6,761 nt of DNA from Dethiosulfatibacter sp. (GTDB lineage Bacteria; Bacillota; Clostridia; Tissierellales; Dethiosulfatibacteraceae): the NCBI GenBank assembly GCA_030591825.1, contig JAUVAG010000064.1:1-6761 (forward strand). The letters run 5' to 3'. Position 1 is the stretch's first letter, and every line of letters begins with the position of its first letter. Under the pieces are notes generated by a model. The model was not told where the DNA came from. It was given only the letters and a program-made list of their open reading frames with translations, and did not search any database. Below, one piece after another: positions 1 to 6,022 of this stretch. A program made the position numbers and the translations under genes.

Positions 1-21
1 ACGTTGCTCTTTTCTGCCCAT
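1..21 (-). CDS. 5' end of a gene running off the left edge; possibly smpB
   Basis: Seven codons are visible on the minus strand: an ATG at 21-19 followed by codons giving MGRKEQR up to the window edge. A well-placed Shine-Dalgarno-like AGAGG (32-28) lies 6 nt upstream, which is the main reason to believe the start. The fragment is too short for a family call from sequence. SmpB, the tmRNA-binding protein of trans-translation, often begins with a short basic stretch of this kind and often follows rnr in Bacillota, so smpB is the leading guess. It would fit RNase R, which degrades RNAs in the trans-translation pathway. It could equally be another small basic protein. It lies 113 bp downstream of cvfB, so it may share the operon's transcript or have its own promoter. 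Confidence 0.4.
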
Positions 22-134
22 TCTTTACCTCTCTGCGAAAAAGTTTTTCTTTTATTTTACTACTTTTTCCTCAAAGTGGCATGGTTACTGGTTATTTTGT
101 GCGATTTTTTTTACCTTTCAAGACTGCAATTTTA
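22..134. other. Intergenic region downstream of cvfB
   Basis: The 113 bp between the cvfB stop and the next start are very A+T rich on the minus strand, with an A8 run at 105-112. No GC-rich hairpin followed by a T-tract is visible, so there is no convincing intrinsic terminator after cvfB. The only dyad of note is GAAAAACTTTTTC on the minus strand (38-50), whose one-base loop makes it a poor hairpin. A TTGAAA on the minus strand (near 115-120) resembles a -35 box but has no good -10 partner 17 nt downstream. The simplest reading is that transcription continues into the left-edge gene. Confidence 0.5.
28..33 (-). promoter_or_regulatory. Ribosome binding site for the left-edge gene
   Basis: On the minus strand the sequence GAGAGG sits 6 nt (TAAAGA) before the ATG at 21-19. 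It is a near match to the anti-Shine-Dalgarno complement and decides that a gene begins here even though only 21 nt of it are visible. Confidence 0.5.
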
Positions 135-959
135 CTAGTCCTTTACTTTTATTCCTCTTGGTGTTATTTCAATTAATTTTCTTTTGTATAGTCTTCCAAT
201 AGCAATTTTAAAAGAACCTTTACTCATATCAAACTGTTCTCTTATTATATTTGGATTTGACTTGTCGTTATACGGAAGGAATCCACCTTCTTTCATCATC
301 CTCTTGAATATTTTTTCTGCATCGTTATCCATCTTTTCGTGAGACTTTTCAAAAAGGTTGAGATTGAGCTTTCCATCTTCTCTTACCTTTACAACTCTTG
401 CTTCTATCTTATCTCCTATTCTCTTTCCTATAAAGTCCTTCTCCTGGATGAGACCGTGGAATTTGTTGTCAATTGCAACCATTGCACCCAGGCCTTTTTT
501 CATGCTGTATATTGTTCCCTTAACCCTGTCTCCTTCTTTATATGAAGAATTGGTTACAAGCATTTCATATATATCCATTGTTGCACAAAGTCTCTCGGAC
601 TTGTCAATATAGATTCCAACCATGTATTCCCTTCCAGTTCTTATCTCGCCTTTTTGTTCCTTAAATGGTAGGAAGAGCTCTTTATCCAGTCCCCAGTCCA
701 TGAAGGCTCCTATGTTTGTAATGTCCGTAACCTTAAGGTATCCGATTTCACCAAGAGCCAGTTCTGGAAGTTTTAGTGATCCTTCATTCTTGTTGCCTTT
801 TTTGAATACGAAGACTTTGGCTTCATGGCCCTTTTCCACAATATCCATTCCCTTTTCTTTCTTTACATATACCTGTGTTCCGTCTTCGTCGATGAAAATA
901 AGATCTTTTTTATCGGCCTTATTCAGTTTTAATAATTGTATTTCTCCAAGTTTTATCAT
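135..959 (-). CDS. cvfB: CvfB/YitL-family S1-domain RNA-binding protein
   Basis: A 274-residue protein of the conserved virulence factor B family (CvfB of Staphylococcus aureus, YitL of Bacillus subtilis), close to the family's usual length of about 300. It has several OB/S1-like folds and a C-terminal winged helix. Residues 1-60 look like a first OB fold. Residues 66-130 form an S1 domain with the family signatures GAFMDWGL (84-91) and ELFLPFKEQ (94-102). Residues 142-203 form another S1 domain. Residues 212-272 form the winged helix, with the typical LPYNDKS, MSKGSFK and IGRLYKR motifs. No catalytic site is expected; in S. aureus the protein binds RNA and affects virulence-gene expression. 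The ATG overlaps the RNase R stop by 4 bp (ATGA), with AAGGAG (969-964) upstream, so it is probably translationally coupled to rnr. The stop is TAG. The assignment is firm; its RNA targets cannot be read from the sequence. Confidence 0.93.
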   Translation of the reverse strand: MIKLGEIQLLKLNKADKKDLIFIDEDGTQVYVKKEKGMDIVEKGHEAKVFVFKKGNKNEGSLKLPELALGEIGYLKVTDITNIGAFMDWGLDKELFLPFKEQKGEIRTGREYMVGIYIDKSERLCATMDIYEMLVTNSSYKEGDRVKGTIYSMKKGLGAMVAIDNKFHGLIQEKDFIGKRIGDKIEARVVKVREDGKLNLNLFEKSHEKMDNDAEKIFKRMMKEGGFLPYNDKSNPNIIREQFDMSKGSFKIAIGRLYKRKLIEITPRGIKVKD

Positions 960-3079
960 TTTTCTCCTTTATTTCTGCAAAAAGCAAAGTCTATCTCTGC
1001 CCTTTGAATATTTACACTTACCAATTTTACATTGACCACATCACCTATCTTGTAGGTTTTTTTGGTCATTTCTCCAATCATGCTATAGTTTCTTTCATCA
1101 TAGAAGTAATAGTCGTCAGTCATATTGGATATGTGAATCAACCCTTCAACTGTGTTGTCAAGTTCCACAAACACTCCAAAACTTGTGACACTTGAAATAA
1201 CACCTTCGTATTCTTCTCCTATGTGCTCCGACATATACTCTGCAGCCTTTATGTCATCAACTTCCCTTTCAAGCTGGGCGGCTTTTCTTTCATTTATTGA
1301 ACACTGATCAGCCACCAGAGCTAGTCTTGTTTCCAGTTTGCTTATGTCCTTCAACCTTCCATTTATGAATTCCTTGATGATTCTGTGAATCTGAAGGTCC
1401 GGATATCTTCTTATAGGAGAGGTGAAGTGGCAATAGTAGTCTGAGGCCAGTCCGAAGTGTTTTTCCTGACTATTGCTATAGATTGCCTTCTTAAGAGATC
1501 TAAGCATTATAGTATTTATGACGGTTTCTTCCTTCTTTCCCTTTATCTTATTGGTTATTGACTGAAGTTCCTTGGGATGAAGGTTTGCAGTTCCTTTCAA
1601 GAAGTAACCGAAATTTGCTATAAACCTGTTGAATTCTGTAATTCTATCGCTATCAGGGCTTTCATGTATCCTGTATAAGAATGGAACCTTGGACCAAAAC
1701 ATGTTTTCCGCAATTGTTTCATTACAAGCTATCATGAATTCTTCGATTATCCTATTAGCAATTCTTCTGTCGTATTTGGCTACGTCCACTGCACGTCCAT
1801 CTTCATCCAGAACAATCTTTGCTTCTTGGAAATCGAAGTCTATACATCCCCTGTCATCTCTCTTTTTTTTGAGGATTTTAGCTAGGGTTTCCATGTTTTT
1901 AAAGTCTTCCAGCAGATCTTTATATTTCTCAGACATTGCTTCATCTTCATTTTCCAGTACATCAGATACATCATCGTATACGAGCCTTGATTTGGAGTTG
2001 ATTATTCCCTCATATATTCCAAAGTCACTTACCTTTCCCTTGCCATCTACAGTCATGACCACTGACAATGTGAGCTTATCCTCTCCCTGGCTAAGGCTGC
2101 ATACTCCGTTTGAAAGTTCCTTTGGAAGCATAGGTATTACTTCTCCAGGCATGTATACTGATGTTCCCCTTGTAAAAGCTTCCTTGTCGAGAGGTGATTC
2201 TTCTCTGACATAGTGGGTTACATCGGCTATATGGATTCCAAGCTCATATTTGCCGTTATCCTTTTTAATTATATGAATTGCATCGTCAAGGTCCTTGGCA
2301 TCTGCTCCATCTATAGTAACTATTTGATAGTCCCTGAAGTCTTTTCTTCTGTCTATTTCTTCTTTCGTAATTTCCCTGTCTATTTCAGAGGCTTCCCTCT
2401 GTACCTTGTTGGGAAACTTAGTCCTTATTTCATTTCTTATAAGAGCTGACAATATGAAAGTTCTTATATCATCAGATGATCCTAGTATGCTCTTGACCAC
2501 TCCTTCTGGATTTCTTCTCTTTCCGGGCCATTCAACAATTTTCACAATAACTGTTTGTCCGTTTTTAGCTCCATTGAAGTCGGATTTTGATACGAATACA
2601 TCTTGGGAAATCCTCTTGTCGTCAGGCAGTACAAAGCCGAAATTTTTAGTTTCCTGTAGGGTGCCTATTATTTCGTGGTTTGCCCTTGTCAGTATCTTAA
2701 TAACTTCCCCTGAAGGTTTTTTTGTATTACCATTACCCTTCATTGGTCTTACTATTACCCTGTCCTTGTTCATTGCTCCGTTAAGGTCAACCGGAGATAT
2801 GAAAAGGTCTTTAATGTCAGTATTGTCAGGAATTAGAAATCCAAATCCCTTCTGAGATCCCTGAATTGTACCTATAATAAGATCACTCTTTTCTGGAATT
2901 ACATATCTTTCATTTCTTGTCTTGATTATTTTGCCTTCTTCTTCAAGCTCATTTAGAATTTTAGTTATTTCCCTTTTCATATCCTTTGTAGTGTTTAGCT
3001 CTTTAAAGATTTCCCCTATCAGCATGGGCTTGTAGGCGTCATCACTCATGAATGTTACGAGTCTCTCTTTAATACTCAT
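956..3079 (-). CDS. rnr: Ribonuclease R (RNase II/RNB family 3'-5' exoribonuclease)
   Basis: A 707-residue cytoplasmic exoribonuclease that degrades structured RNA processively from the 3' end. Domains in order: N-terminal winged helix (about 1-65), two cold-shock/OB domains (about 68-130 with GSQKGFGFLIPD, and 138-200 with ETKNFGFVLPDD), the RNB catalytic domain (about 240-570) and a C-terminal S1 domain (about 622-702, GVISSVTSFGVFVEL). The metal-binding signature TIDGADAKDLDDA gives D257, D263, D265 and D266, matching D272, D278, D280 and D281 of E. coli RNase R. The conserved FTSPIRRYPDLQIHR (552-566) supplies the catalytic arginine region. The winged helix separates RNase R from RNase II. 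Unlike the E. coli enzyme it has no long lysine-rich tail and ends a few residues after S1. The ATG has a GGGGAG site 8 nt upstream, lies 19 bp after the ddl stop, and the gene overlaps cvfB by 4 bp. All active-site residues are present and the frame is intact. Confidence 0.97.
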   Translation of the reverse strand: MSIKERLVTFMSDDAYKPMLIGEIFKELNTTKDMKREITKILNELEEEGKIIKTRNERYVIPEKSDLIIGTIQGSQKGFGFLIPDNTDIKDLFISPVDLNGAMNKDRVIVRPMKGNGNTKKPSGEVIKILTRANHEIIGTLQETKNFGFVLPDDKRISQDVFVSKSDFNGAKNGQTVIVKIVEWPGKRRNPEGVVKSILGSSDDIRTFILSALIRNEIRTKFPNKVQREASEIDREITKEEIDRRKDFRDYQIVTIDGADAKDLDDAIHIIKKDNGKYELGIHIADVTHYVREESPLDKEAFTRGTSVYMPGEVIPMLPKELSNGVCSLSQGEDKLTLSVVMTVDGKGKVSDFGIYEGIINSKSRLVYDDVSDVLENEDEAMSEKYKDLLEDFKNMETLAKILKKKRDDRGCIDFDFQEAKIVLDEDGRAVDVAKYDRRIANRIIEEFMIACNETIAENMFWSKVPFLYRIHESPDSDRITEFNRFIANFGYFLKGTANLHPKELQSITNKIKGKKEETVINTIMLRSLKKAIYSNSQEKHFGLASDYYCHFTSPIRRYPDLQIHRIIKEFINGRLKDISKLETRLALVADQCSINERKAAQLEREVDDIKAAEYMSEHIGEEYEGVISSVTSFGVFVELDNTVEGLIHISNMTDDYYFYDERNYSMIGEMTKKTYKIGDVVNVKLVSVNIQRAEIDFAFCRNKGEK
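964..969 (-). promoter_or_regulatory. Ribosome binding site of cvfB, inside the rnr 3' end
   Basis: AAGGAG on the minus strand lies only 4 nt before the cvfB ATG (959-957), within the last codons of rnr. The short spacer and the ATGA stop/start overlap suggest re-initiation by ribosomes finishing rnr. Confidence 0.7.
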
Positions 3080-3087
3080 ATTAGCAA

Positions 3088-3093
3088 CTCCCC
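3088..3093 (-). promoter_or_regulatory. Ribosome binding site of rnr
   Basis: GGGGAG on the minus strand lies 8 nt before the rnr ATG (3079-3077), in the 19-bp gap after the ddl TGA stop (3101-3099). It supports this ATG as the start. The gap leaves no room for a promoter or terminator, so ddl and rnr should share a transcript. Confidence 0.75.
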
Positions 3094-3098
3094 AGGTA

Positions 3099-4259
3099 TC
3101 AGTTTTTTGCTCCCTTGGACATATTGTTCAAAAGGTCTATGTCGTATGAATTTATGTTTTGAGATTCATCCTCATATCTTTTTTCAGCTATTTCTATCAA
3201 TCTTGTTATGAGTTCCTTAAAAGGCAATCCCGAAGGCTCCCATAGATAGAATGATATGGATCCAGGTATTGTGTTTATTTCATTTACATAGATGTTTTTG
3301 TTGTCGTATAGAAAGTCCACCCTTGATGTTCCCGAGGCGTCTATTGCAATGAATGCCTTCTTGGCCATTTCCCTAATTCTTTGTGATACTTCTTCAGGAA
3401 GGTCTGCTGGAATTATTCTTTTTTCAGTTCCCTTGCCCTTACTGCCGTTCATGTACTTGTCTTCGTATTTGAGGAAGTCTTCCCATCCTATAGGTTCCTC
3501 ACAAAGTGATGCTTCAACCTGATCTTCATAACCAAGTACTGCGCAGTTTATTTCCCTTGGGTTTTCTATACACTGTTCAACCATTATCTTTTTGTCGTAG
3601 GAAAGGGCAACCTCTATGGATTCCTTAAGCTCTTCCTGATTTGTAGCCTTGCTAATTCCTACGCTTGATCCAAGGTTTGCAGGCTTAACTATTAGAGGAT
3701 AGCCTATTGCTTCCGATTTTTCTATATATATATTTTGGTTGTTTCTGTATTGCGATCTGTAGAACCATATATGATCCACCATTGGAAGGTTTTCAGCATA
3801 GAATACCTTCTTCATTGAAACCTTGTCCATTCCAAGAGCTGATGCCTTTACTCCAGTAAAACAGTATGGCACTCCGCATGATTCAAGTATTCCCTGAAGG
3901 GCGCCATCCTCAACGCTTGTACCGTGTACTGCTGGTATTGCTACTTCCACCTCAAGCTTTTCTCTTTTTTTCGCAAAGATACCCTGCTTCAAATCAGGGT
4001 TCGGGTGAAGTGTCAGTGTATTCTTTTTGTCGAAGTTTTGCCATGGAATAACTTCCGTAACTCCTTCGAAGGATTTGCTCTGGTATGTTTTTATATCTCC
4101 CAGTTTTTCTCCGATGTTCCATCTTCCCTTTTTATCTATATATATTACAAAAGGCTGGTATTTTGTCCTGTCTATATTGTCGTATATCTGAAGTCCTGTA
4201 ATTATTGAAACTTCATGCTCTACTGTCTTTCCACCTATTATAATTCCTACTTTCTTCAT
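3099..4259 (-). CDS. ddl: D-alanine-D-alanine ligase family protein (divergent ATP-grasp ligase)
   Basis: A 386-residue cytoplasmic ATP-grasp ligase. The family joins two D-alanines to make the terminal dipeptide of peptidoglycan stems. Visible motifs: E14 in VEHEVS (Glu15 of E. coli DdlB, first-substrate site); HGTSVEDGALQG (112-123), a variant of the usual HGxxGEDG; VKPANLGSSVGISKA (191-205) with the phosphate-contacting serines; KYEDKYM (264-270), where K268-Y269 match Lys215-Tyr216 of DdlB, as expected for D-Ala rather than D-Lac activity; R313 and D315 in SRVDF; and metal ligands E327 and N329 in VNEINT. Odd points: after NTIPG the sequence reads SISFYLW, losing the conserved Thr and Ser that line the second-substrate pocket; a Gly/Lys-rich omega loop; and a C-terminal tail of about 25 residues. 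The length suits the longer DdlA-type proteins. The start has AAAGGA 7 nt upstream. The fold is certain; strict D-Ala-D-Ala specificity is not. It may be a second Ddl paralog tied to the adjacent Mur ligase. Confidence 0.9.
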   Translation of the reverse strand: MKKVGIIIGGKTVEHEVSIITGLQIYDNIDRTKYQPFVIYIDKKGRWNIGEKLGDIKTYQSKSFEGVTEVIPWQNFDKKNTLTLHPNPDLKQGIFAKKREKLEVEVAIPAVHGTSVEDGALQGILESCGVPYCFTGVKASALGMDKVSMKKVFYAENLPMVDHIWFYRSQYRNNQNIYIEKSEAIGYPLIVKPANLGSSVGISKATNQEELKESIEVALSYDKKIMVEQCIENPREINCAVLGYEDQVEASLCEEPIGWEDFLKYEDKYMNGSKGKGTEKRIIPADLPEEVSQRIREMAKKAFIAIDASGTSRVDFLYDNKNIYVNEINTIPGSISFYLWEPSGLPFKELITRLIEIAEKRYEDESQNINSYDIDLLNNMSKGAKN

Positions 4260-4266
4260 AATAATT

Positions 4267-4272
4267 TCCTTT
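4267..4272 (-). promoter_or_regulatory. Ribosome binding site of ddl
   Basis: AAAGGA on the minus strand lies 7 nt before the ddl ATG (4259-4257) and supports that start. It is weaker than the AGGAGG of the upstream Mur ligase gene. Confidence 0.65.
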
Positions 4273-4366
4273 CATCACTTTTTTTATAGTCTAAGAAAGC
4301 TAAAAATGCATAATCCCTTGAAGCGTTGGTATTACGCGGTTAAAGAAACTTTCTGCGACCTCTTAA

Positions 4367-4384
4367 AAAATGCTTACGCATTTT
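4367..4384 (-). terminator. Hairpin with GTAA tetraloop and T-run after the Mur ligase gene
   Basis: On the minus strand AAAATGC pairs with GCATTTT (7 bp) around a GTAA loop, which is a GNRA-type tetraloop in RNA. The 3' arm runs into a TTTTTT tract (4370-4365). It lies 25 nt past the Mur ligase stop. The stem is A+T rich with only two G-C pairs, so at best it is a weak or partial terminator that could lower ddl-rnr expression relative to the upstream genes. Confidence 0.35.
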
Positions 4385-4386
4385 AC

Positions 4387-4399
4387 GCAGCGGAGCTGC
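4387..4399 (-). other. Small GC-rich hairpin just after the Mur ligase stop
   Basis: On the minus strand GCAGC-TCC-GCTGC forms a 5-bp stem with a 3-nt loop, 9 nt after the TAA stop. It has no T-tract of its own. Its 3' arm overlaps a CTGCG (4390-4386) that could instead pair with CGCAG (4357-4353), enclosing the hairpin at 4367-4384, so the two folds exclude each other. Confidence 0.4.
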
Positions 4400-4408
4400 T
4401 TTCTTGTT

Positions 4409-6022
4409 TTATTCATTGTATGTGTCTGGAAGGTCGTTTTCAAATAATACTACATCCCCTGACCTCAAGAGACTCTTCATTGCATCTTCCGATTCCTTCA
4501 ATGACTTCACAGTAACAAGGTTGTGCATCTCAAAGTCGGTTTCTTCAAGTCCTTCCTTGATTGCTCTTGTCCTGTTCTCCCCTACAAGAATCACAAGATC
4601 ACAGGTATCTCCTATCAAGTTTCCGAATTTTTTGTTTTCTTCATATTCGATTTGACCAAGTTCCACCATTCCAGGTGTTACTATTATTTTTCTATTGCCT
4701 TCAAATTCTCCCAGCACTTCCAATGCAGCAGCTGCTCCTGAGGGATTTGAATTAAAAGCATCATCAATTACAAGTACTCCTGTTCCCGGGTCTATAAGTT
4801 GAAGTCTGTGTTCTATAGATTCTATCTTTTCTATACCACTTGCAATCTGTACAAGAGTCATGTCCATTGCATATGCCGCAGATACTCCTGCCAGGATATT
4901 GAGTATATTATGCTTTCCAAGCAGACTTGTCTTGCAATCTACTTTACCCTTTTCTTTTATATGAAGTGTGAATGTGGATCCTTCTCTTCCAGACTTGATA
5001 TTATCCGCATAAATATCAAGATCATCTGTATTGTTCAAACCATAAAGAAGTTTTCGTGTGTATGTTTTATCGGCAAGCTTTTTAACATATTCATTGTCAT
5101 AATTAAATATTGCCCATCCATCATATGGAAGCGCTTCTATAAGCTCGTATTTAGTTTTTATTATATTCTCTATAGATTTAAAAGTTTCCAGATGACTCGG
5201 TCCAACCGCTGTTAAAATTCCTATCTTGGGACTAACAAGGTTCGAAGTCTCTTTTATATCTCCAATTCTATCAGCTCCAAGCTCTGCAACAAAAACCTTG
5301 TAATTTTCGTCAAGCTCGTTGTTTACCGCCTTACTTATTCCCATTGGTGTATTAAAACTACCAGGCGTCATGTAAGTCTTGTATTTCTGCTCGATTATCT
5401 TTGCAGTTATGAATTTTGTACTTGTCTTTCCATAGCTTCCTGTTATTCCTATTGTTGTAAGTTCTTCCATATTCTTTAGCTTGTTCTTTGCCATCCTGTA
5501 GTACTTCATGTTGATTATTCTTTCAACAGGTTTGATAAGCCATACTCCACCAACTACATAATAGGTGCCGAAATATAGAGCAAGGGCAAGAATTGTAGCA
5601 CTTATGGCCACATAGTATTCCTCTCCTGAAATCAGTCTGCTTAAAAAGACTATGACTACAATGTCAAGTAAGGCTATTACGACAGTTGATAAAAAGAGCC
5701 TCTTTGCTCTTCCAGTATATACAAGAGGTTTCTTGGCTTCGTATTTATTGAATTCGATTGTTGCAATTGAAGCTATTGCCCATAGTACAATCAATATGTA
5801 GATATTGTATGACAAGAATATATAGCTCATTGTCAGCAAGGCCGATATGCCTATCATTATTCTTGATTTTTGTGTGAGGAATCTTTTTCTGTTTTTTCTG
5901 GACCAGTTTATGAATTTTTCATTGTCATACATTTCTATCTGCATCATGTGAAGGGAAAATCTGATTCTAAAATATATGTTTACCAACCAGAATATTGATA
6001 TTATTAATATTGGAAATATCAT
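4409..6022 (-). CDS. Membrane-anchored Mur ligase (MurF-like) with N-terminal transmembrane domain
   Basis: A 537-residue ATP-dependent Mur ligase, most like MurF, which adds D-Ala-D-Ala to the UDP-MurNAc peptide. Residues 1-185 are not the usual MurF substrate-binding domain but carry about five hydrophobic segments (near 2-18, 54-70, 73-89, 110-131, 136-163), with a basic stretch at 41-54. The central ATPase domain begins at about 188: P-loop TGSYGKTST (194-202, Lys199), GSFNTPMG (221-228), AELGADRIGDI (246-256), VGPSHLETF (273-281, His277), and Lys291, aligned with the carbamylated lysine of Mur ligases. LGKHNILNILAG (368-379) leads to the C-terminal domain with EHRL (404-407), DDAFNSNPSG (420-429) and TPGMVELG (449-456). 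The C-terminus reads FENDLPDTYNE instead of the typical MurF KGSR ending. Its ATG overlaps the hydrolase stop by 4 bp, with AGGAGG 6 nt upstream. Ligase activity is likely; the acceptor is unknown. A soluble, canonical murF is probably encoded elsewhere. Confidence 0.9.
   Translation of the reverse strand: MIFPILIISIFWLVNIYFRIRFSLHMMQIEMYDNEKFINWSRKNRKRFLTQKSRIMIGISALLTMSYIFLSYNIYILIVLWAIASIATIEFNKYEAKKPLVYTGRAKRLFLSTVVIALLDIVVIVFLSRLISGEEYYVAISATILALALYFGTYYVVGGVWLIKPVERIINMKYYRMAKNKLKNMEELTTIGITGSYGKTSTKFITAKIIEQKYKTYMTPGSFNTPMGISKAVNNELDENYKVFVAELGADRIGDIKETSNLVSPKIGILTAVGPSHLETFKSIENIIKTKYELIEALPYDGWAIFNYDNEYVKKLADKTYTRKLLYGLNNTDDLDIYADNIKSGREGSTFTLHIKEKGKVDCKTSLLGKHNILNILAGVSAAYAMDMTLVQIASGIEKIESIEHRLQLIDPGTGVLVIDDAFNSNPSGAAAALEVLGEFEGNRKIIVTPGMVELGQIEYEENKKFGNLIGDTCDLVILVGENRTRAIKEGLEETDFEMHNLVTVKSLKESEDAMKSLLRSGDVVLFENDLPDTYNE

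Larger units (their letters stand above)
4293..4405. repeat. 113-bp segment bounded by perfect 8-bp inverted repeats
   Basis: AAGAAAGC at 4293-4300 and its exact reverse complement GCTTTCTT at 4398-4405 bound almost the whole non-coding gap. Just outside them TTTTAT occurs on both sides (4282-4287 and 4407-4412), though not flush with the repeat ends, so it is only a weak candidate target duplication. The interior holds several nested palindromes. This is the pattern of a small MITE-like or REP-like element, but 8 bp in A+T-rich DNA can arise by chance. It encodes no transposase. Confidence 0.3.
4260..4408. other. 149-bp structured gap between the Mur ligase and ddl genes
   Basis: This is the largest non-coding gap and breaks an otherwise tightly overlapped cluster. 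It is rich in small repeats: 8-bp inverted repeats at its ends (4293-4300 and 4398-4405), three copies of TTACGC on the plus strand (4332-4337, 4374-4379, 4383-4388), two copies of AAAAATGC (4302-4309, 4366-4373), and two hairpins listed separately. A TATAAA on the minus strand (4288-4283) is suitably placed to be a -10 box for ddl, but no good -35 box lies 16-18 nt upstream. The gap may hold a processing or attenuation element between the two genes, or the remains of a small inserted repeat. Confidence 0.6.

Noticed and set aside
38..134. A terminator after cvfB
   Set aside because: The only dyad is an A/T-only palindrome with a one-base loop (38-50); no stable stem with a following T-run is present.
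1863..1870. A run of eight A in the rnr coding strand as a slippage or frameshift site
   Set aside because: The reading frame is intact through it, encoding consecutive lysines, and no alternative frame of interest opens there.
1629..2213. A 194-codon plus-strand reading frame
   Set aside because: It is wholly antisense to the RNB domain of RNase R, is serine-rich and low in complexity as expected of a mirrored frame, and has no family resemblance.
3099..4259. A vancomycin-resistance type D-Ala-D-Lac ligase (VanA-like)
   Set aside because: The omega loop carries the Lys-Tyr pair typical of D-Ala-D-Ala ligases, and no vanH or vanX gene lies beside it in the window.
4283..4311. A possible promoter for ddl: TATAAA on the minus strand at 4288-4283
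   Set aside because: The hexamers 17 and 18 nt upstream match TTGACA at only two or three positions, and TATAAA is expected by chance in this A+T-rich gap. It stays a possibility, not a feature.
4306..4515. A 69-codon plus-strand reading frame crossing the intergenic gap, starting at ATG 4306
   Set aside because: There is no ribosome binding site before it, most of it is antisense to the Mur ligase 3' end, and it matches no family I recognise.
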